A stretch of 64,000 bases of DNA from Streptomyces sp. STR69 (lineage in GTDB: Bacteria; Actinomycetota; Actinomycetes; Streptomycetales; Streptomycetaceae): contig NZ_JALJRY010000003.1 in NCBI RefSeq assembly GCF_024519455.1, positions 407,497-471,496 on the forward strand. The letters are read 5' to 3'. A program made the position numbers and the translations under genes. How positions within the stretch are numbered: the first letter of the stretch is position 1; each line of letters opens with the position of its first letter. Shown piece by piece: positions 56,992 through 64,000 of this stretch. The notes under the pieces are model-generated. The model did no database searches, was not told where the DNA came from, and was given only the letters and a program-made list of their open reading frames with translations.

Positions 56992-59900
56992 TCAGGTGGG
57001 CGTGATGCTCACCTCGTCGAACTCCGTGGTGCAGCGGACCGGTTGGCTGCGCGAGCAGACCACCAGGCCGACGTAGTAGGGGGCGTCACCGAAGCCGGGG
57101 ATCTCTCCGTCGGCGAGGGGGGTCCAGGTGACACCGTCATCGGTGGACAGGGCCGCGCTGAAGGCGGTCCCGGCGCGCTTCAGCCGCAGCAGGGCGGGGA
57201 GGGTGACAGCGGCGCCGCCGGTGAAGGCGGAGGCGCCGGCCACGGTCTTGCGGAGCATGAGCTGAGCGGTCGTACCACCAGTGACGATCGCTCCGGCCGC
57301 CTGGTCGAACGGCGACAAGGACTTCGCCATGAGCAGCCCCACCCGGTCGCTCGTGACCCCGTTGCGGGAGACGAGCCGGGCGACGACCTCGCAGTCACCA
57401 CTGACCGGCCGCCGCACGAACTGCCCTGTCATTCCCTGGCCGTTGGCGTTCAGGTCCACGCCCGCGCCCCGCACGGTGAAGGTCCCGCCGTCGTACGACG
57501 TGCTGCCCGGGGTGGTGATGGCCACCACGCCCAGCGTCCCGAAGTCACGGTCGTCGAGCACGGTGTCGCCGAGGTCGCCGTACGTCCACGGCGCGGGCGG
57601 CGGGGCGGCGACCGTGAGGGCGAGTGCGCCGGTGGCGGTCCCTGAGGAGTTGGCGGCGGAGGTCGCGACCGTGAACTCCCCCGTCTCCGTGGGGATTCCG
57701 GAGACGAGCCCGGTGCGCCGGTCGAGACGCAGACCGGCGGGCAGCCCGTCCGCGCCGAACCGCACGGGCTCGTGCGAGGCCCGCAGCAGATACCGGAAGG
57801 CGGCACCTTGGTTCGTGAACACGGCGGTGGCCGAGGTGAGTCGGGGAGCGGAAGGGGTCGGCATCACGGCCAGCGCCGGGGCCGAACGCGGCCCGCGTCC
57901 GCCGGCGTTGGTCTTCGCGACCGTGTAGTGGTACGTCGTTCCGGGCGCCCCCGTCGCGTCGACGTACCGGATGCGAGTGCCGAAGCCGACCGGGCCGACG
58001 CGGGTGGCGAGGGCCTTGTACGGTCCGGCGGCACGGGTGGCGCGCAGGACCGTGTACTCGGCGGAGAGGTCCGGGTCGCTCCAGGCCAACTCGACGGCGT
58101 CGGCACCGGTTTCGGCCCTCAGGTCGGTGGCGGTACGGGCCGGGCGGGGCACGCGCCAGACCGTGCCGCTCGCGGACGTCACGCCGACGTTGTCGAAGGC
58201 GCCGGTGCCGGTCTCGGCGTAGTCCTGGTCGACACCGAGGCAGGAGGTGAGGGCGAGTCCCGCGTACGCGGTGCGACCCAACTCAACCGCGGTGGACCCG
58301 ACTTCGGTCCAGTGGATGCCGTCCGGAGAGATGGCTCCGGTGCAGCGCGCACCCTTCCGGGTCACCCGCACCCAGTAGGGCTTCCGCAGTCGGTAGCCGT
58401 CACCCGCGCCCTCGACGTACGGCGCCTCCAGCGGGGTCGCCGACTCGGGCAGCGTGCCGAGGCTGGAGATCGGGAAGGCGGCGTTCACCGTGATCGCCTG
58501 CTGCTGCGAGGGCGGTACGGGTGTACTGCCGGTCGCGGAGACCTCGGCGCCGGCAGAGGGCCGGGTGGAGAACACCCCGCTCCAGGTATGCAGCGGCAGC
58601 CCCTGGATCAGCATCGACGCGTGTGCCGCGTCCGCGTCGAGGGAGGCGCGGACGGTGACACCGATCTTGGAGTACTGCGAGCTGAGCGGCCACACGATCC
58701 GCGCGGTGACCGTGCCGTCGCCGCGCAGCGGGAGGTGGGCGAGACGGCAGGTGTCGGCGGTGCCGCTCGCCTCCAGGACGAAGCGCTCACCGTCGAAGAC
58801 GGCGGAACCGGGGATCTTCATGTCCCCGACGTCCTGGGTCGACCAGGGCCCGGGGAGACCGGCGGAGGCGGCAGCCCATACCGAACTGCCGCTTTTTCCA
58901 AGGGCGTTGGAGGCGGTGACCGTGTAGTAGTACGTCCGTCCGGTCTGCACGTTCCGGTCGGTGTACGTCGGGCGGTCGACGCCGGCCGCGATCTTCTCGT
59001 AGCGGCCGTCCACGTCGTTCGCCCGCAGGACCGTGTAGGAGTCGGCCCAGGTCGACGGCAGCCAAGTCACCGTGACGGAACGGTCGTTGCCGACCGCCGT
59101 GACACCGGCCGGTGGTGTCGGCACGGTCGGCGCAGGTGCCGTGGCGCCGGCGTAGGCGAAGGTGCCCCAACTCGGCAGGTCGTCGTTGCTGCCCTCGACG
59201 ACCCGGGTGCCGCCGGTGCCACGGAAGACGGCGTTCTTCGTGTACGGGGCGTCCAGACCGCGCACGCCCGCGTAGTGCGCGTACGCCATCTCGTAGATGG
59301 GCGGCAGGTTGCCGCGCGAGGTGGCCGAGACCGCCGTCTTGATGTACTTGCCGGTGCGGTCGAGGTCGGGGGTGAAGGGGACGTCGCCGCCCAGGTTGTA
59401 GCGGGCGGCGTACTCGACGTTGGCGAGGATGCGGTTGTCGTCGAAGCCCCAGAGGTCGACGCCCTGGTTCCAGGCGACCTGCGCGGCGTCCGCGAGCAGG
59501 CCTACCGCGAGTTGTTCGTGCCCCTGGTCCCGGCCGCTCTCCTGGCCCTGGCCGGCGTCGGTGACGATGCGGTGAAGGACGCTGCCGTTGCCCGCGCCAG
59601 CCGCGGCGAAGCGGAGCGCGTCGTGGAAGAGGGTGGGTTCCTCGCAGAACACGCCTATGGCCAGCAGGGATTGAAGGGACGTCAGGTCCCAGTTGCCGTT
59701 GGCGTAGAGCATGTAGGAGGACAGGGCGGGATACCAGACGCGGAGGAAGGAGTTCTCGCAGCGGGCGATGTCTGCGGCGCTCCAGCCGTCGTAGCCGGAG
59801 TGGCGGAGAAGTTCGGCCGCGTTGACGAACTTGAAGGCCTGGAGGCCGGCGCCGAGGGGGCCGTCGGCTCCGGTGATGGCGGTGAGCGAGGCGGACCAGG

Positions 59901-60426
59901 CGTTGAGAATGTCGCGGGCCTTGTCGGCGTGCGCGGTGTCGCCGGTGACGGACCAGATCAGGGCGTTCTGGTAGGCGGCGGCCGAGTCGGCGACGGCCTG
60001 GTTCTGGTAGTTGGCGGGGCCGCGGCCCCAGGTGGTGATCTGCCCGGTGTTCTGCACGGCGTACGACGAGGAGGAGCGGGCGTGGGCCGCGAGCGCCAAG
60101 TAGCCGTCGTAGACCGGTGATTGCTTGGCGGCGACCGCCGCTTTCATACGGGCGAGGTCATCGGCGGTGTGCAGCAGGCCGGGGTGGGTGAAGGCCACTT
60201 CGGTGTCGTCCGGGACCGCCACCGCCCGCCCGGGCACGAGCATTCCGCTCGCGCCCGAGGCCAGCAGGAGGGCGGCGGTGCCGCCAAGAAAGCCACGGCG
60301 GCTGAGCCAGCCCGGTGTTGTCGACTCCGGTTCGGCAACACCCTTAAGGGGCGCGGGGAACTGCGCGCCCAGCCACGACGGAGCCGCAGCCGATCGACAC
60401 TCCCTTCCAGCGGAGCGCTTCGTCAT
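56992..60426 (-). CDS. Secreted multidomain alginate lyase-fold enzyme with fibronectin III-like modules
   Basis: 1144-aa exported protein. The Tat motif LSRRGFLGG is unusually far in (Arg43-Arg44), because the first 40 codons cross a dispersed DNA repeat. The catalytic domain is at about 78-420 (FTHPGLLHTADDL, YANGNWDLTSLQSLL, ESGRDQGHEQLAVG). Then come a fibronectin III-like module (~430-515), a beta-sandwich of about 200 residues, a second fibronectin-like module, a putative Ig module (LPAGLRLDRRTGLVSGIP) and a terminal DUF1349-like sandwich. The appended modules probably bind polysaccharide. Its ATG overlaps the beta-helix enzyme stop (ATGA). Confidence 0.87.
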   Translation of the reverse strand: MTKRSAGRECRSAAAPSWLGAQFPAPLKGVAEPESTTPGWLSRRGFLGGTAALLLASGASGMLVPGRAVAVPDDTEVAFTHPGLLHTADDLARMKAAVAAKQSPVYDGYLALAAHARSSSSYAVQNTGQITTWGRGPANYQNQAVADSAAAYQNALIWSVTGDTAHADKARDILNAWSASLTAITGADGPLGAGLQAFKFVNAAELLRHSGYDGWSAADIARCENSFLRVWYPALSSYMLYANGNWDLTSLQSLLAIGVFCEEPTLFHDALRFAAAGAGNGSVLHRIVTDAGQGQESGRDQGHEQLAVGLLADAAQVAWNQGVDLWGFDDNRILANVEYAARYNLGGDVPFTPDLDRTGKYIKTAVSATSRGNLPPIYEMAYAHYAGVRGLDAPYTKNAVFRGTGGTRVVEGSNDDLPSWGTFAYAGATAPAPTVPTPPAGVTAVGNDRSVTVTWLPSTWADSYTVLRANDVDGRYEKIAAGVDRPTYTDRNVQTGRTYYYTVTASNALGKSGSSVWAAASAGLPGPWSTQDVGDMKIPGSAVFDGERFVLEASGTADTCRLAHLPLRGDGTVTARIVWPLSSQYSKIGVTVRASLDADAAHASMLIQGLPLHTWSGVFSTRPSAGAEVSATGSTPVPPSQQQAITVNAAFPISSLGTLPESATPLEAPYVEGAGDGYRLRKPYWVRVTRKGARCTGAISPDGIHWTEVGSTAVELGRTAYAGLALTSCLGVDQDYAETGTGAFDNVGVTSASGTVWRVPRPARTATDLRAETGADAVELAWSDPDLSAEYTVLRATRAAGPYKALATRVGPVGFGTRIRYVDATGAPGTTYHYTVAKTNAGGRGPRSAPALAVMPTPSAPRLTSATAVFTNQGAAFRYLLRASHEPVRFGADGLPAGLRLDRRTGLVSGIPTETGEFTVATSAANSSGTATGALALTVAAPPPAPWTYGDLGDTVLDDRDFGTLGVVAITTPGSTSYDGGTFTVRGAGVDLNANGQGMTGQFVRRPVSGDCEVVARLVSRNGVTSDRVGLLMAKSLSPFDQAAGAIVTGGTTAQLMLRKTVAGASAFTGGAAVTLPALLRLKRAGTAFSAALSTDDGVTWTPLADGEIPGFGDAPYYVGLVVCSRSQPVRCTTEFDEVSITPT
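60341..60400. repeat. Streptomycete dispersed repeat inside a coding N-terminus
   Basis: The segment containing GGGGCGCGGGGAACTGCGCG followed by a CAGCCACGACGG element matches, from memory, a short repeat scattered through intergenic regions of Streptomyces genomes. Here it encodes about residues 9-29 of the large lyase, ahead of its Tat signal. I see no second copy in this window. Confidence 0.6.
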
Positions 60427-61949
60427 GACGCGGCAGCCGCCTCGGCCTCGGCGGCGGTGAGGAACTTCAGGTTGGTGACGTGCTCGTTGTAGAACCACTG
60501 GATGGCGTCGGTCGTGTAGTACCAGCTCGGCTTCTTCATCGAGTCGGCGACGACCAGGCCGTTGATGACCAGGTTCTCGAACGTGACGTTGGTGATGGCG
60601 TGTTCGGCGTCGTAACCGAGAAAGAGCGACGGGTTGGCGTTGGTGCCCGTGTAGCTGAGGTTCTTGACGTAGACGCCGTCGATACCGCGGCCGACCGAGG
60701 TGTTGTACTTCGTGTTGAACATCACCTTCATGTAAATGACCTGGCCCCAGCGGAAGTCCTCGATCCGTACGTCCTCGATGCGGACGTTCTTGATGAGGTT
60801 GGAGTCTCCGGGGTTGAGGGCGATGCAGCCCTGGTAGTTCATCTGGGGTTCGCGGTGGTCGAGGATGTCGATGTTCTTGATGACGAGGTTCTCGATCGTC
60901 TCGGGCGCGTCGGAGTTGCCGTGCGTACCGACGTTGATCGGGTGCGCCACGTCCGCCCACAGGGTGCAGTTCTTGACGGTGATGTCGCGGGTGTCGCCGT
61001 AGTAGTTCCAGCGGTGGCAGTAGATGGCGATGCAGTCGTCGGAGTTGCGCATGAAGCAGCCGTCGAAGGTGATCCCGGTCGAGGAGAAGACGTCGAACCC
61101 GTCGCCGTTGCCCTTCGAACTGAACGCGCGCGCCTTGGTGATGTGGACGTTCTTGCTCTCGGCGAACGTGCCCGCGTAACCGGACGGGTTGAGGATGATG
61201 ACGTTCTCGACGCGGATGTTCTTGCTGCCCTCGCAGAGGATCGCGCCGCCGGGGTTGTTGTAGAGCACCCCGTGGCCGGTGAGGCGGGACCGCTCCACGT
61301 CCTTGAAGTAGACCTGCGCGGTCAGGACCGCGCCGCCGGCGAGGTGGACGGTCTTGCCGCTGGGGACCAGGAGGACGTTGCCGGTGACGGTGTGGACGCC
61401 CGGGCCGAAGTAGATGACGTCCGGGTCGTCGGCGGACGGGGCGTGGTGCTCGACGCGGTTGGTGATCAGGTGCAGGGCGTCGAAGATCTCGTCGTTGATC
61501 TGGACGACGATGTCCTTGGGCTCGTCGAGCGTGAACCGCAGGGCGTCGCCGAGGAGTTCGGGCTTGATGCCTAGCGCGTCCGGTCTCACCCGGGCCTTGG
61601 TGGTGCCGCCCTTGAGGTAGGTCACCTCGATCTCCACCGAGCCGTTGAAGTCGAAGTACGCCATCGACGAGTTGTAGACCTTGCCCGACCCGGTGGTGGC
61701 GTTGATCTCCTCGAACTGCGGCCGGTAGATGTCGAGGGTCTGCCAGGCGCCGTCGGGGGCGGTACGGACCCGGACCTGGAAGCTGGTGTTGGTCGGCATG
61801 GTCGCGGGGCGCGGGTAAGTGACCAGCTTGGGGCTGGAGTTGTGGTCCCCGGCGTGCGCCGCCGTGGCGGTCAGCCCGGACAGACCGGCGGCGAGCACGG
61901 TGGCACCGGCGGCCTGGAGGGCCGTACGACGGGACAAGGGCGTGTTCAT
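60423..61949 (-). CDS. Secreted right-handed beta-helix enzyme, GH28 polygalacturonase-like
   Basis: 508-aa exported protein with a Tat signal (SRRTALQ, Arg7-Arg8). An N-terminal beta domain (40-140) precedes a long parallel beta-helix with regular ILN/VKN-type rungs. GH28-like catalytic residues are seen as NGDGFD and, one rung later, NSDDCIAIY, followed by NVGTHGN; the last motif of GH28 (RIK) reads YMKV here. It probably hydrolyses or trims a uronan such as pectin or a related polymer. It is the third enzyme gene of the operon, between the permeases and the lyases. Confidence 0.82.
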   Translation of the reverse strand: MNTPLSRRTALQAAGATVLAAGLSGLTATAAHAGDHNSSPKLVTYPRPATMPTNTSFQVRVRTAPDGAWQTLDIYRPQFEEINATTGSGKVYNSSMAYFDFNGSVEIEVTYLKGGTTKARVRPDALGIKPELLGDALRFTLDEPKDIVVQINDEIFDALHLITNRVEHHAPSADDPDVIYFGPGVHTVTGNVLLVPSGKTVHLAGGAVLTAQVYFKDVERSRLTGHGVLYNNPGGAILCEGSKNIRVENVIILNPSGYAGTFAESKNVHITKARAFSSKGNGDGFDVFSSTGITFDGCFMRNSDDCIAIYCHRWNYYGDTRDITVKNCTLWADVAHPINVGTHGNSDAPETIENLVIKNIDILDHREPQMNYQGCIALNPGDSNLIKNVRIEDVRIEDFRWGQVIYMKVMFNTKYNTSVGRGIDGVYVKNLSYTGTNANPSLFLGYDAEHAITNVTFENLVINGLVVADSMKKPSWYYTTDAIQWFYNEHVTNLKFLTAAEAEAAAAS

Positions 61950-61983
61950 GGTGCGACTCCTTGCAACAGGGCGAAAAGAAGGG

Positions 61984-62847
61984 CTACTTGAGGCCGCTCG
62001 TCGACATCCCGGCGACGAACCCGCGCTGGGCGACGAGGAAGATCAGGAGGATGGGGACGACGTACATCACCGAGGCCGCGGCCTGGAGGTTGGTGTTGGG
62101 GGTGCCGGCCGCCGAGACGTAGGTGGTCATCACCGCGACGGCGAGGGTGGAGTGGTCGGTGGAGAGGAGGAGTTGGGGCGCGATGTAGTCGCCCCAGGTC
62201 CAGGTGAAGGCGATGACGAAGCTCGCCGAGAGCACCGGCCAGGACTGCGGGAGGAAGATCCGCCAGAAGATCCCGCCGTAGCCGCAGCCGTCGACGATGG
62301 CCGCCTCCTCCAGTTCGCGGGGCAGGCCCGCGAAGAACTGGCGGAAGAGGAAGACGAGATACGGGGCTGAGGACAGGCCCCACAGCACCCATGGCCAGTA
62401 GGTGTCGACCATGCCGAACTTGGCGAAGATCAGGTAGGTCGGCAGCAGGGTGATCATCTGGGGCAGCATCATCGAGCCGATGAGGATGCCGAACAGCACC
62501 TTCTTGCCGGGCGCGGTCAGCCGGGCGAAACCGAAGCCGACCCAGGCGGAGCTGAGGGTGACGAGCGTGGCGTAAATGGTCGCGATGATCAGGGAGTTGC
62601 GGGCGTAGCCGAGGAAGTCGACGGCCTTGTAGGCGTCGACGAAGTTGTGCCACTCGAAGTGTGCCGGCAGCCAGTGCACCGGAGCCGCCGCCAGTTCGGC
62701 CGGGGCTTTGAGGCCGGTGAGGATCAGCCAGCCGAACGGGCCGAGGAACAGGCCGGTGATGACGACGAGTGCCGTATAGAGGACCAGGCGGTTGACGCGT
62801 ATCCGCGTGCGGGCCGGGGACTTGGGGTGCACGCTGGTGGCCGTCAC
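61984..62847 (-). CDS. Carbohydrate ABC transporter permease (MalG type)
   Basis: 287-aa permease with six hydrophobic helices. The coupling loop ELEEAAIVDGCGYGGIFWRIFLP is the MalG-type EAA motif. GTG 62847 overlaps the partner permease stop (GTGA). It forms a heterodimer with the next gene product to import oligosaccharides released by the lyases. No ATPase gene is in the window; streptomycete sugar importers usually share MsiK encoded elsewhere. Confidence 0.93.
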   Translation of the reverse strand: MTATSVHPKSPARTRIRVNRLVLYTALVVITGLFLGPFGWLILTGLKAPAELAAAPVHWLPAHFEWHNFVDAYKAVDFLGYARNSLIIATIYATLVTLSSAWVGFGFARLTAPGKKVLFGILIGSMMLPQMITLLPTYLIFAKFGMVDTYWPWVLWGLSSAPYLVFLFRQFFAGLPRELEEAAIVDGCGYGGIFWRIFLPQSWPVLSASFVIAFTWTWGDYIAPQLLLSTDHSTLAVAVMTTYVSAAGTPNTNLQAAASVMYVVPILLIFLVAQRGFVAGMSTSGLK

Positions 62848-63845
62848 TTCTGCGCCTCCGGGCCGACGTTGTAGAAGACCACGCCGGAGGTGAATTTGAA
62901 GATGAGTCCGGTCGCGATGAGGATCAGGAGGAAGAGCACCCACAGCAGCGCGGAGGCGTATCCGTACCGGCCGAGCGCGAAGTACTCCGAGAACACATGG
63001 ATCATGTAGGTGTAGTTGGACTGCGGGATCGTGGTGAGGCCGCCGGTGCCGGCCATGGGGGCGAGCAGCATCGGCATGATGGTCTGCACCGAGGCGATCA
63101 CCCCGGTCACGGTCTGGAAGAGCAGCACCGGTGACAGCAGCGGCACGGTGATGCTGCGGAAGGTGCGCCAGGCGCTCGCCCCGTCGATGCGGGCCGCCTC
63201 GTGGAGTTCGCGGGGGACGTCCTGGAGCCCCGCCAGCGAGATGATCATGATGTTGCCGGCGGCCCAGAGCACCGTCATGACGAGGACGTAGCGGGCGTAG
63301 GGATCGGCCAGCCAGCCGATCGCGTCGAAGCCGAAGAAGGTCAACGCACCGTTGGCGGCACCGGAGTTCTGGTCGAAGAGGTTCTTGAAGGCGATGCCCG
63401 CGCCCACCGGCGGTACCACGGCGGGCAGATAGAGCAGGGTGCGAAAGAGCCCGCGTCCCTTGAGGGGACGGTTGACGAGGACGGCGAGGGCGAGTCCCGC
63501 GATGATCGACAGGGGCACGGAGAGCAGTGCGAACAGTCCGGCGCGGCCCAGGGCGTCCCAGGTGACCGAATCGCCCATCAGCTCGCGGTAGTTGCCGAGG
63601 CCGACGTAGTGCCAGTGCGGGGAGATGCCGTCGTAGGTGGTGAAGCTCAGCCACAGTGCGTACGCCATGGGCGCGATGGTCAGCAGCGAGAAGCCGATGA
63701 TCCACGGTGAGGCGAACATGTAGAACGCGCGGTGCTTGCGCGTCGTCATGGACGGCCCGGTGCGCGTGGCGGACCGGGCTCGGCCGGCCTTCGAGGTCGG
63801 GCGCAGCCGCCCGACGGCCGGCGAGTTCGCCTGATCGACCGTCAT
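62844..63845 (-). CDS. Carbohydrate ABC transporter permease (MalF type)
   Basis: 333-aa permease with a ~40-residue basic cytoplasmic N-terminus followed by six hydrophobic helices. The coupling loop is ELHEAARIDGASAWRTFRSITVP. It overlaps both neighbours by 4 nt (ATGA with the binding protein, GTGA with the MalG-type permease), so all three transport genes are coupled. Confidence 0.93.
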   Translation of the reverse strand: MTVDQANSPAVGRLRPTSKAGRARSATRTGPSMTTRKHRAFYMFASPWIIGFSLLTIAPMAYALWLSFTTYDGISPHWHYVGLGNYRELMGDSVTWDALGRAGLFALLSVPLSIIAGLALAVLVNRPLKGRGLFRTLLYLPAVVPPVGAGIAFKNLFDQNSGAANGALTFFGFDAIGWLADPYARYVLVMTVLWAAGNIMIISLAGLQDVPRELHEAARIDGASAWRTFRSITVPLLSPVLLFQTVTGVIASVQTIMPMLLAPMAGTGGLTTIPQSNYTYMIHVFSEYFALGRYGYASALLWVLFLLILIATGLIFKFTSGVVFYNVGPEAQK

Positions 63846-64000
63846 CCCACCTGCTCCTTCCCGCGGTTGATCTGTTCATTGATGACCGAGTTGAGGCGTC
63901 CGGCGAGCCGGTCGGCGGACATCTCGCCCTTCATCGCGGGCGTGGCGGCCTGGTTGAAGAGGGACTCGAAGGCGTCGCCCGAGATGTACGGGGAGACGGC
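63842..64000 (-). CDS. Extracellular solute-binding protein, C-terminal 52 residues (cut by window end)
   Basis: Only the C-terminus is visible: ISGDAFESLFNQAATPAMKGEMSADRLAG then a helix ending INRGKEQVG. A terminal helix of this kind and the position directly before two sugar permeases identify it as the family-1 sugar-binding protein of the importer. The start lies beyond base 64000. Confidence 0.75.
   Translation of the reverse strand, partial: AVSPYISGDAFESLFNQAATPAMKGEMSADRLAGRLNSVINEQINRGKEQVG

Overview
The window looks like a stretch of a Streptomyces (or close relative) chromosome. GC content is very high, codon third positions are strongly G/C, and GTG starts and 4-nt ATGA/GTGA gene overlaps are common. 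It carries a GlgE/maltokinase pair, a monomeric NADP isocitrate dehydrogenase, a DUF5713 protein, Tat-exported polysaccharide lyases, rare TTA leucine codons, and one copy of what I recall as an abundant streptomycete dispersed repeat. I see no rRNA, tRNA, CRISPR array or prophage. This assignment is inference from the sequence alone.

Layout. 1-2.2 kb: 3' part of a fused DppD-DppF-type ABC ATPase. 2.2-4.0 kb: an unannotated 50-aa membrane or secreted peptide divergent from an HTH-TPR regulator, resembling a peptide-signalling pair. 4.3-11 kb: a minus-strand run DJ-1/PfpI, ThDP decarboxylase, DJ-1/PfpI, GlgE, maltokinase. 11.3-19.3 kb: a tailoring-type cassette (four SnoaL/NTF2-type genes encoding five such domains, GMC oxidoreductase, VOC protein, SDR, secreted flavin oxidase, MFS exporter). 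19.4-22 kb: LtrA, then a scar made of a truncated IS5-type transposase joined to a decayed flavin oxidoreductase, then two small genes. 22.4-30.2 kb: MscS channel, M1 peptidase, isocitrate dehydrogenase, DUF5713, N-formylglutamate amidohydrolase, P450.

30.2-38.7 kb is a protease-rich island. A subtilisin-like protease, an ECF-like sigma factor and an acidic beta-domain protein form one operon. It is divergent from a TPR-CHAT caspase-like protease with an intact His-Cys dyad. A LuxR-type ATPase regulator and an astacin/matrixin-type metalloprotease without a signal peptide follow. The sigma factor and CHAT genes each contain a TTA codon, which points to bldA (developmental) control.

38.8-55.6 kb is a sulfur and thiamine-precursor region. 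A sulfurtransferase gene is divergent from a TPP-riboswitch-like RNA. That RNA is followed by a tiny ORF with three consecutive Cys codons, an NMT1/THI5-domain protein, a second leader ORF, a ThiXYZ-type ABC transporter and a kinase of the aminoglycoside/thiamine kinase fold. On the minus strand lie a polar amino-acid/cystine-type ABC transporter with an acetyltransferase, four luciferase-like flavin monooxygenases and a GST-fold protein. This is the same gene set as sulfur-scavenging operons such as yxe/ytm of Bacillus. Four leader ORFs sharing a DLLRV-x-x-A-L-C type ending precede four of these units, suggesting one cysteine- or sulfur-responsive attenuation regulon.

55.7-64 kb is a polysaccharide-utilisation operon: solute-binding protein (cut by the window end), two sugar permeases, a GH28-like beta-helix enzyme and two alginate-lyase-fold proteins, probably for uronic-acid polymers.
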